This document shows, piece by piece, positions 8,878-15,462 of a stretch of DNA of 36,856 nucleotides (its first letter is position 1; every line of letters starts with the position of its first letter). Below the pieces are notes generated by a model that worked only from the letters and a program-made list of their open reading frames with translations, was not told the DNA's origin and did not search any database. The position numbers were made by a program, and so were the translations under genes. The stretch spans positions 8,829-45,684 of the forward strand of contig CAJOFU010000007.1 in assembly GCA_905233935.1 (NCBI GenBank). Reading direction: 5' to 3'. This DNA comes from Paludibacteraceae bacterium (GTDB lineage Bacteria; Bacteroidota; Bacteroidia; Bacteroidales; Paludibacteraceae).

Positions 8878-10553
8878 TCGGCCATATTCGTGTATAGGAA
8901 TCGCTTGATTGATTTCTTCGGTGTCTTTTCGAACTCGTGCGGATAGATCTTGATCTTCACAATCGGCTCGTAGGATGCCAGCAGCGGATTCAGCGCACGA
9001 CGGTTAGCCTCCATCGCTTCTTCCAGTTGTGCTTCTGTCAAGTGGTTGGCATCAACCGCTTCCATATCCGGACAAACGAGTGCCACCAATTGGCTATCCT
9101 GATTCTGCAATACCAGCGACTCACTCACGTAAGGCATGTTATCCAGTTTTGCTTCGATCTCCTCGGGGTAGATGTTCTGCCCTGAAGGCCCGAGCAGCAT
9201 GGTCTTGTTGCGACCTTTGATGAAGATAAATCCGTCTTCGTCAATCATTCCCAGGTCACCGGTCTTCAGCCAGCCGTCCTTGGAGAATGTCAGACGCGTT
9301 GCTTCTTCGTTTTTGTAATAACCGTACATCACGTTCTCACCGCGCACCTCAATCTCGCCGACTCCGTCTTCATCCGGTTTGGCAATACGGGCTTCCATTA
9401 TGCCGGGCAATACGCGTCCGCAACTGAAGGTCTTGTATTCCTCCCACTCGGTGAAGGAGATAAGCGGAGCACATTCCGTCATGCCGTAGCCTACCGACAC
9501 CGGGAACTTGATGCGTCTGAGGAACGCTTCCACTTCTGCATTCAGCGGTGCGCCGCCGATGATGATCTGACGGAACTCGCCGCCGAAGGCGTCAATCAGC
9601 GTCTGACGGATCTTGCTAAGCACAATCTCGTCGAGGTAAGGGATCTTCAGCACCCAACTTACCGGCGCTTTGCTGATCTGCGGAACGATCATCTTCTTGT
9701 ATATCTTCTCCAGAATAAGCGGCACAGACAGGATGATGGTCGGCTTGACTTCGGCAAAAGCCTTCAGCAGAATCTTCGGCGCAGGTGTGCGTCCGACAAG
9801 GAACACATGTCCTCCGGCAGCAAGGCAGGCAAGGAAGTCAAACGCACAGCCGTAAGCGTGTGCCAACGGTAGGAACGCCACATGGCGTGCTCCCGGGTAG
9901 GTGAGCTTGATGTCCTCAACGCCGAACTTGATGTTACCCGCCAATGCATTGCACGGAGTGATTACACCTTTGGAGAATCCCGTTGTTCCGGAGGTGTAGT
10001 TGATAGATGCAACGGCATCGTTTGGACGCTCGTCGTAATGCACCATCTCACGCGTCAGTCGTCCGCCGAACTTCCGGACAAACTGCTTCTGGATGTACAG
10101 CATCGTGATATGCTTTACTTCCATGTGCTGGGAGATAGGATGCCAGTCGTTGAGCGACACAACAACCTTCACATTTGGAATCTGCTCCAGATCGATGCCT
10201 TCCCAGATGTTGTCGCTGATAAACAGCAACTTCGCATCCGAATGGTTGATGATATGTATCGCATCGTCAGCCTTGAAGTCCTGAAGGATCGGTACAACGA
10301 TTGCGCCGTACGTAACGGTGGCAAGGAACGTGGCTACCCAACACGAGTTGTTTCTACCCATCAGGGCTACTTTGTCATCTTTCTTCAGACCGTTCTCCTC
10401 GAACATCACATGCAGATGGGCAATCACGGTGGCTAACTCGCCGTACGTCCACGATTTGTTTGTTCCCCAATCCGATACAGCAGGCAAACCCCAGTGCTCA
10501 CGAAACGAACGCTCATAAATCTTTACAAGATTGTATTTTTCGTCGGTTAACAT
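8874..10553 (-). CDS. Long-chain fatty acid--CoA ligase / AMP-binding enzyme
   Basis: A 559-residue member of the adenylate-forming superfamily, expected to activate a fatty acid with ATP to acyl-AMP and then acyl-CoA. Motifs in order: YTSGTTGFSKG (about residues 186-196, phosphate-binding loop), GYGMTECAPL (about 355-364), GWLKTGDLG (about 427-435, with the ribose-binding Asp), KGRNK (about 446-450) and the C-terminal KTPKKSIKR with the thioester/adenylation Lys. No signal peptide or membrane segment, so cytoplasmic or peripheral. It resembles the roughly 550-residue FadD-like form common in Bacteroidota; the exact acyl substrate cannot be told. Together with coaX and the barrel downstream it could serve fatty-acid uptake and recycling for membrane lipids (inference). 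Confidence 0.9.
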   Translation of the reverse strand: MLTDEKYNLVKIYERSFREHWGLPAVSDWGTNKSWTYGELATVIAHLHVMFEENGLKKDDKVALMGRNNSCWVATFLATVTYGAIVVPILQDFKADDAIHIINHSDAKLLFISDNIWEGIDLEQIPNVKVVVSLNDWHPISQHMEVKHITMLYIQKQFVRKFGGRLTREMVHYDERPNDAVASINYTSGTTGFSKGVITPCNALAGNIKFGVEDIKLTYPGARHVAFLPLAHAYGCAFDFLACLAAGGHVFLVGRTPAPKILLKAFAEVKPTIILSVPLILEKIYKKMIVPQISKAPVSWVLKIPYLDEIVLSKIRQTLIDAFGGEFRQIIIGGAPLNAEVEAFLRRIKFPVSVGYGMTECAPLISFTEWEEYKTFSCGRVLPGIMEARIAKPDEDGVGEIEVRGENVMYGYYKNEEATRLTFSKDGWLKTGDLGMIDEDGFIFIKGRNKTMLLGPSGQNIYPEEIEAKLDNMPYVSESLVLQNQDSQLVALVCPDMEAVDANHLTEAQLEEAMEANRRALNPLLASYEPIVKIKIYPHEFEKTPKKSIKRFLYTNMAD

Positions 10554-10591
10554 AAAGACAGTTACTGTTTAGTCATTTACGATTTTGGCTT

Positions 10592-11011
10592 TTATTCCAT
10601 AGGCGGCAACTCCGGTGCGAACGGGTCATCCGCCTTAGGAGAATGACTGACGCTATAGATGGAGTCCACAACAAACTGGCTGTTGCCACGCCAAGGCAAC
10701 GTGCCGAGATAACGATTCCAGTGCAGTTTGATCTGACGACTGGAGGCATTGTCAATCTGTTGAGCTATGCGCTCATCAGCCACCGAGAACTTGAACTCGT
10801 TGGACTGAATGGTGGAGGAAGTGTTCTTCGAGTTGTAACCCGACTGAATCATCTTGCCTTCGTACGTCTTGAAAATGAATCCTTCACGCTGGAAGTAATT
10901 GATGTCACCTTCGTTCACGCCACTGCTGTAAACAAACCAAAACTTGAAGTACAGAAACAATCCGAGTGCCACAATCAGCACAACGGCAATGATAGATAAT
11001 GTTTTTTTCAT
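10592..11011 (-). CDS. Small protein with one N-terminal membrane helix, unknown function
   Basis: A 139-residue protein. A hydrophobic helix (about residues 6-28, LSIIAVVLIVALGLFLYFKFWFV) is most likely a membrane anchor rather than a cleaved signal. A soluble domain follows with GDINYFQREGFIFKTYEGKM, SNEFKFSVADERIAQQID and LHWNRYLGTLPWRGNSQFVVDSI, probably beta-rich and facing the periplasm. The pattern 'F-K-T-Y-E-G' and the later 'Y-...-L-P-W-R-G-x-S' looks conserved in kind, but I cannot assign a function. A Bacteroidota promoter lies directly upstream, making it the first gene of the run through the acyl-CoA ligase, coaX, FadL-like, TPR, lptC and CYTH genes. Confidence 0.8.
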   Translation of the reverse strand: MKKTLSIIAVVLIVALGLFLYFKFWFVYSSGVNEGDINYFQREGFIFKTYEGKMIQSGYNSKNTSSTIQSNEFKFSVADERIAQQIDNASSRQIKLHWNRYLGTLPWRGNSQFVVDSIYSVSHSPKADDPFAPELPPME

Positions 11012-11048
11012 GTCACGATATTTTTAGTGCCACAAATTATTGCGACCG

Positions 11049-11080
11049 CAAAGGTACAAAAAAAATCCCATATTTGCAAA
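11049..11080 (-). promoter_or_regulatory. Bacteroidota-type promoter of the seven-gene run
   Basis: On the minus strand TTTG (11080-11077), 20 bases, TACCTTTG (11056-11049). It lies 37 bases upstream of the ATG of the small membrane protein, in the gap after uvrA. Confidence 0.85.
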
Positions 11081-11114
11081 TTTTATGGGACTTTTTTTCA
11101 AATAAAATGCAATT

Positions 11115-13940
11115 TTATTGAAACTGGCTCTTCAGAGCTTGCCCGGTGTAGCTGTTCGGACATTGCATAATCTGTTCCGGTGTGCCTTCTGCAACAATCC
11201 TGCCACCGTTTTTTCCGCCTTCCGGACCAAGGTCAATGATGTGGTCGGCTGCCATAATGAGTGTTGGGTTGTGTTCGATGACTACCACGGTGTGCCCTTT
11301 GCTGATCAGTCGCTCCAATGCATTGAGCAGCACAATAACGTCGCTGTGATGCAAACCTGTTGTAGGTTCGTCGAAGATGAATAGCATCGGCTGACTGTTC
11401 TCTTGTGCTATGTACGAGGCGAGTTTGACGCGCTGGCTCTCACCGCCGGACAGGGTGCTGCTCGACTGACCGAGTTTGACGTAACCTATTCCTACGTCTT
11501 GTAAGGGTTTGAGCAGTTTAACCACTTTTGTACATCCATATTCCGTGAAAAAGCCGATGGCTTCGTCCACGGTCATATCGAGAATGTCGTAGATGTTCTT
11601 GCCGCCGAAAGTGATCTCCAAAACCTCTTGTTTATAACGTTTTCCGTGGCAGTGTTCGCACTCTATGATGATGTCTGCCATGAACTGCATCTCAATGGTT
11701 ATAGTGCCTTCTCCCTGGCACTCCTCGCAGCGACCTCCCGGGGTATTGAACGAGAAGTGCGCCGGAGTAAAGCCCATCTGTTTGGATGCTTGCAGATCGG
11801 CGAAGATGCGGCGAATCTCGTCAAAGGCTTTCATGTAGGTCACGGGATTCGAACGTGAGGATTTGCTCAATGGGTTCTGGTCAACAAACTCCACGTCTTT
11901 CAACAGGTGCATGCTACCGCGCAAACTGCCGTAATCGCCTGTGTGTTCGGCGGCTATGCCTCCGTAGTGTTTCTTCAGGGCAGGGTAGAGCACCTTGCTC
12001 ACCAGCGAGGATTTGCCACTACCACTCACGCCGGTGATGACGGTGAGTACGCCCAGTGGAAACTTGACATTAAGGTTCTGCAGGTTGTTCTCGGCAGCAC
12101 CGATGATTTCGATGTAGTTACTCCAGTGGCGTCGTTGTGGCGGAATAACCGAAGGAAAATCATGCAGACGAGGCTTGCCTACGTAGGTTATTTCGCCTCC
12201 GTTACTGCCTGCCTTCGGTCCTATCTCAATCATGTAATCCGCAGCCATCATGATGTCCTCGTCGTGTTCGACAACCACAATCGTGTTGCCCAGATCGCGC
12301 AACTCGTGCAGCACATGAATCAGTCGCTGTGTATCGCGTGCATGCAAACCGATTGACGGTTCATCCAATACGTAGAGCGAACCTACCAGACTGCTGCCCA
12401 AGGATTTGGCGAGGTTGATGCGCTGGCTCTCACCGCCCGAGAGGGTTGATGCCATTCTGTTGAGTGAGAGGTAACTGAGTCCGACATCGTGCATGAATTG
12501 CAAGCGGCTGCGTATCTCAACAATCAGTTCGCTCATACCGGCAAGATGCTTGTCGCCAGCGGCTTGCAACTCTTCGAGGTGCTTGATCCACTCCATAACC
12601 TCGCTCACGGGCATTGCGGCTACATCGGTCAGTCGCTTTCCGCCTACCCACACATATTCTGCCTCTTTTCTCAGACGCATACCGCGACAATCGGGACACG
12701 TGGTTTTTCCCTTAAAGCGTGCGAGCATAACGCGGTACTGGATCTTGGCATATTGGTCTTTTTCCAACATGTGGAAAAAGTCGTTCAGCCCGCGGAAATA
12801 TTCGTTTCCTGTCCAGATGAGTTGTTTCTGTTCGGGTGTGAGGGCATAGAATGGCGTGTGAATAGGGAAGTCGAACTCGGCTGCGTGCCTGATCAGCTCG
12901 TCGCGCCATGCACTCATCTTCGTACCTCGCCAGCAAGCGATGGCATCCTCATAGATGCTCTTGGATTTGTCGGGCACAACCAGATCAACGTCTATACCTA
13001 TAATATTGCCGAAGCCGTTACATGTCGGACATGCTCCGAGCGGGTTGTTGAAGTTAAACAGATGTTCGGTGGGTTCGACGAACTGAATACCATCTGCTTC
13101 AAACCGCTCCGAGAAATGCACCATGGCTACGCCGCTATTGGCTGTTGGCTGTTGGCTATTAGCCATTGGCTGTTCGGTACGTAGATAGCATTCGCCTTTG
13201 CCCTCGAAGAATGCCGTCTGTACGGAGTCGGCAAAACGGTTCTCGGTGGCTTTCTCACCGTCAGCAACGATGCGGTCCACAAGCAGATAGACGTTCTGAA
13301 GATCGTTAAGCAGATCGGGGCTAAGGCTGTTGCTAAGGCGCAGTATATCCGCGCTGCCATCGTCGTGTACGTGCAGCAGACGCGAGTAACCCTCGCTCAT
13401 CCATGCTGCGGCTCGTGCTTGCAGGTTATCCAACTCCCCTAACCCGCTAATCCGCTCATCCCCTAATCCGTTCAACGCTGCCAGCAACATAACGCGTGTG
13501 CCGTTAGGCAGTGAACGCAAGTGAGCCAACACATCGGCTACGGTGTGACGTTTGACTTCAGTACCGCTGACAGGCGAAACAGTAACACCTGCACGGGCAA
13601 AGAGAAGCTTGAGGTAATCGTAGATCTCGGTGACGGTGCCAACGGTGGAACGCGGATTGCGCGAACTGACTTTCTGCTCGATGGCTATGGCGGGAGGTAT
13701 TCCGTCAATCTGATCCACATCGGGTTTTTGCATTCGCCCGAGGAACTGTCGCGTGTAGGCACTAAGGCTCTCTACGTATCGCCGTTGCCCTTCGGCATAT
13801 AGTGTATCAAAAGCAAGCGACGATTTGCCGCTTCCTGAAACGCCCGTGATAACAACCATCTTGTTGCGTGGTATATCCACGCTCACGTTTTTGAGGTTGT
13901 TTGTCCGTGCACCTTCTATATGGATTACACCTTCTGCCAA
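11115..13940 (-). CDS. uvrA: Excinuclease ABC subunit A
   Basis: The DNA-damage recognition ATPase of nucleotide excision repair, 941 residues. Two ABC ATPase units are visible: GVSGSGKSSLAFDT (about residues 34-47), LSGGESQRINLAKSLG and LYVLDEPSIGLH in the first; GVSGSGKSSLVSKV, LSGGESQRVKLASY and LFIFDEPTTGLH in the second. The second zinc finger is intact (CEEC...CEHC in the GRCEECQGEGTITIEMQ...IIECEHCHGKR region). The first keeps only the CPTC pair (GACPTCNGFGN); the partner CxxC is missing and replaced by FSERFEADG. Two in-frame microrepeats occur, at about residues 157-168 and 256-270. The start is TTG at 13938-13940, fixed by an in-frame stop two codons upstream and by the family N-terminus (IHIEGARTNNLKN). 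It follows the HU/LysM gene by 17 bases. Confidence 0.96.
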   Translation of the reverse strand: MAEGVIHIEGARTNNLKNVSVDIPRNKMVVITGVSGSGKSSLAFDTLYAEGQRRYVESLSAYTRQFLGRMQKPDVDQIDGIPPAIAIEQKVSSRNPRSTVGTVTEIYDYLKLLFARAGVTVSPVSGTEVKRHTVADVLAHLRSLPNGTRVMLLAALNGLGDERISGLGELDNLQARAAAWMSEGYSRLLHVHDDGSADILRLSNSLSPDLLNDLQNVYLLVDRIVADGEKATENRFADSVQTAFFEGKGECYLRTEQPMANSQQPTANSGVAMVHFSERFEADGIQFVEPTEHLFNFNNPLGACPTCNGFGNIIGIDVDLVVPDKSKSIYEDAIACWRGTKMSAWRDELIRHAAEFDFPIHTPFYALTPEQKQLIWTGNEYFRGLNDFFHMLEKDQYAKIQYRVMLARFKGKTTCPDCRGMRLRKEAEYVWVGGKRLTDVAAMPVSEVMEWIKHLEELQAAGDKHLAGMSELIVEIRSRLQFMHDVGLSYLSLNRMASTLSGGESQRINLAKSLGSSLVGSLYVLDEPSIGLHARDTQRLIHVLHELRDLGNTIVVVEHDEDIMMAADYMIEIGPKAGSNGGEITYVGKPRLHDFPSVIPPQRRHWSNYIEIIGAAENNLQNLNVKFPLGVLTVITGVSGSGKSSLVSKVLYPALKKHYGGIAAEHTGDYGSLRGSMHLLKDVEFVDQNPLSKSSRSNPVTYMKAFDEIRRIFADLQASKQMGFTPAHFSFNTPGGRCEECQGEGTITIEMQFMADIIIECEHCHGKRYKQEVLEITFGGKNIYDILDMTVDEAIGFFTEYGCTKVVKLLKPLQDVGIGYVKLGQSSSTLSGGESQRVKLASYIAQENSQPMLFIFDEPTTGLHHSDVIVLLNALERLISKGHTVVVIEHNPTLIMAADHIIDLGPEGGKNGGRIVAEGTPEQIMQCPNSYTGQALKSQFQ
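13134..13175 (-). repeat. In-frame microrepeat in uvrA (AGCCAA words)
   Basis: On the minus strand: AACAGCCAATGGCT, AATAGCC, AACAGCC, AACAGCC, AATAGC. Read in the uvrA frame it gives EQPMANSQQPTANSG (residues 256-270), in the variable stretch before FSERFEADG where other UvrA proteins have the first half of a zinc finger. Confidence 0.9.
13436..13470 (-). repeat. In-frame microrepeat in uvrA (GGATTAGCGG words)
   Basis: Minus strand words CGGATTAGGGGATGAG, CGGATTAG, CGGGTTAGGGG. In frame it encodes NGLGDERISGLGEL at about residues 156-169, in a surface region of the first signature-domain insertion. Confidence 0.8.
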
Positions 13941-13957
13941 CTCTTACTTCTTATCTT

Positions 13958-15028
13958 TTACCTTCCTAAGTATTTCTCACTAAGTCGGTCAAGTAATGCT
14001 TTTGTGTCTGGATCGTTGATGTTACTCAACTCTTTCGGCAACTTAGGTATACGCAATAGCGTTCCCGGAAGCACGAAATCCGGTGCGTTGAGACGGTCAC
14101 GATTGACCTCATAGATAAAAACCCAATAGGCTTTCTCGCCGTAACGTTTCTTGGCTATCCACGCAAGGCGGCTGTCTTGAGCAACGGTCTCGGTGGGTAG
14201 AAACTCTGTGAACTTGCGTTGCGAGTCGTCGAACCAAGGACTGAGTGGTTGCGCTGGAGCTTCCGTCACTTCCGTTGTTGCTGGTGTGTCAGTCGTTTCT
14301 GTTGCTTCGGGTATCGCAAGCGTCGGTTGTGGCTCGCTCACTGCCGGCTGCTCGCTGACGCGCTGCTCGATTGAGGAGCGCATCCCGTCAGCCCAATTGA
14401 CAATCTTATGACGCAGAATGAAGTAGGCTATTACAAGCAGCATAGCGAAAACACCGATGGTTATTAGTCCTGTTAACCAAGGGTTGAATGGCTTCTTTGT
14501 ATCTTTGGCGGGTTCCTCTTTCTTATTCGGTGTTACCGGAACTTCCTCTTTTGCCGGAACTTCCTCTTGTTTTTGGGTTTCCGGTGCGGCAGGAACAATA
14601 GGAACTACCGGAATAGGCGTTTCTTCCGTGTGCTCCGTGGATTCCGCACTCATTGCGTTCAGTTCGCCGAGGATATCTTTAATCTCCTCGGCTTGTTCGC
14701 CGAGTTTCTGTATCGGGTCAATGTCAGCGTTGGCTTTTTGCTCTTGGCTGTTTGCTTTTGGCTTACCGCTTGCGGCAGTAAACACAACTTTTTTGTATCC
14801 CTCAATAGTGATACGTTCGCCAGTGGCGACGTTCACACTCTCGCGTGCTGGTACATTTTGTGTGCCGAATACTCCGAGACCGTTGATGATTACTTGTCCG
14901 TCTTTCTGCAAACCTGTCTGTATGCTGTCGGTTAAGGCGTTGAGGAAGTCGTCTGCAACTTTCTCACTTACTCCTGCGCGTGCACTCAACGCACGCCGCA
15001 ACGATACCATTGTCAAATGTTCTGCCAT
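13958..15028 (-). CDS. Membrane-anchored HU-domain protein with C-terminal LysM-like domain
   Basis: A 356-residue protein of unusual build. Residues 1 to about 88 are an HU/IHF-type DNA-binding domain (MVSLRRALSARAGVSEKVADDFLNAL, then IINGLGVFGTQNVPARESVNVATGERITI, ending in the strand VVFTAASGKPKA). An in-frame microrepeat (about 89-103) and a Glu/Pro-rich linker with a repeated EEVPAKEEVPV element follow, then a transmembrane helix (about 183-206, PWLTGLITIGVFAMLLVIAYFIL), a Thr/Pro-rich spacer, and a C-terminal module (about 293-341) with SRLAWIAKKRYGEKAYWVFIYEVNR...LPGTLLRIPKLP that resembles a LysM domain. The inferred topology is HU in the cytoplasm and the LysM-like part in the periplasm, which could link DNA to the cell wall; alternatively the HU fold may bind protein. 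HU-fold domains fused to TM and SPOR domains are known in Bacteroidota. It lies between HU and uvrA. Confidence 0.82.
   Translation of the reverse strand: MAEHLTMVSLRRALSARAGVSEKVADDFLNALTDSIQTGLQKDGQVIINGLGVFGTQNVPARESVNVATGERITIEGYKKVVFTAASGKPKANSQEQKANADIDPIQKLGEQAEEIKDILGELNAMSAESTEHTEETPIPVVPIVPAAPETQKQEEVPAKEEVPVTPNKKEEPAKDTKKPFNPWLTGLITIGVFAMLLVIAYFILRHKIVNWADGMRSSIEQRVSEQPAVSEPQPTLAIPEATETTDTPATTEVTEAPAQPLSPWFDDSQRKFTEFLPTETVAQDSRLAWIAKKRYGEKAYWVFIYEVNRDRLNAPDFVLPGTLLRIPKLPKELSNINDPDTKALLDRLSEKYLGR
14730..14764 (-). repeat. In-frame microrepeat in the HU/LysM gene (AGCCAAAAGC words)
   Basis: Minus strand words AAGCCAAAAGC, AAACAGCCAAGAGC, AAAAAGCCAAC. In frame it gives KPKANSQEQKAN right after the HU domain (about residues 89-100). 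The AGCCAA word is the same as in the uvrA insert at 13134-13175. Confidence 0.8.
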
Positions 15029-15086
15029 ATGTGTAATTGCATGTTTATGACTTTGTGTTGATGACTTCGGGTTGATTACGTTGTGT

Positions 15087-15145
15087 TAACATTCACTCGC
15101 TAACATTTACTCACCAACAGCCGAAGGCTCACCAACATTTACTTA
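15087..15145. repeat. Microrepeat between the two HU genes
   Basis: TAACATTCACTCGC / TAACATTTACTCACC / CAACATTTACTTA words, with a small palindrome AGCCGAAGGCT in the middle. It runs into the stop codon of the HU gene (15143-15145). The rest of the 114-base spacer shows no promoter. Confidence 0.7.
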
Positions 15146-15421
15146 TTTCTCATTCACCGCTTTCTTCAGTCGGTCATTGGCTTTGAAAGCCCACACTTGT
15201 TTGGCGGGAACTTCCGTCTGTTTGCCATTACGCGGGTTGGTCACTTTGCGTGCTTTGTGCGCGCTAACACTTAGCGAACCGAAATGTTGGATCTTCACAT
15301 CGCCTCCTTCTTTGAGCGTTTCGGTGATGATCTGCACGGTCTGATGCAGCAACTGCTCCGTTGCTTGCTTGGTCAGTGCCGCTTTTTGCGACACGGATTG
15401 TATTAGGTCTTTGTTTGTCAT
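15143..15421 (-). CDS. HU family DNA-binding protein
   Basis: A 92-residue HU/IHF-type histone-like protein that bends and compacts DNA as a dimer. The N-terminal helices (TNKDLIQSVSQKAALTKQATEQLLHQTVQIITETL) are followed by the core GGDVKIQHFGSLSVSAHKARKVTNPRNGKQTEVPAKQVWAFKANDRLKKAVNE, with the DNA-intercalating arm at RKVTNPRNGKQTEVPAK (the usual R-x-x-R-N-P-x-T-G loop, here with T-N-P-R-N-G). Length and motifs are standard, and the call is secure. It lies 22 bases after rimO and 114 bases before the membrane-anchored HU paralogue. The association of rimO with two HU-type genes is, to my knowledge, recurrent in Bacteroidales. Confidence 0.93.
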   Translation of the reverse strand: MTNKDLIQSVSQKAALTKQATEQLLHQTVQIITETLKEGGDVKIQHFGSLSVSAHKARKVTNPRNGKQTEVPAKQVWAFKANDRLKKAVNEK

Positions 15422-15430
15422 AGTCTTTTT

Positions 15431-15462
15431 AAGTTTTCAGTTTTCAGTTTTCAGATTTCAGT
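15431..15462. repeat. Microrepeat covering the rimO stop codon (CAGTTTT words)
   Basis: AGTTTTC repeated three times, then AGATTTC, AGTTC. On the minus strand (CTGAAAA words) it encodes the final residues of RimO (LKSEN), supplies its TGA stop and continues through the spacer to HU. Confidence 0.9.

Noticed and set aside
11100..11135. AATAAAAT/ATTTTATT hairpin at the uvrA stop codon as a terminator
   Set aside because: The stem is purely A/T and overlaps the stop codon; on the minus strand it is followed by A, not T.
15110..15140. Small AGCCGAAGGCT stem between the HU genes as a terminator
   Set aside because: Only a four-base stem, no T-run, and embedded in a microrepeat.
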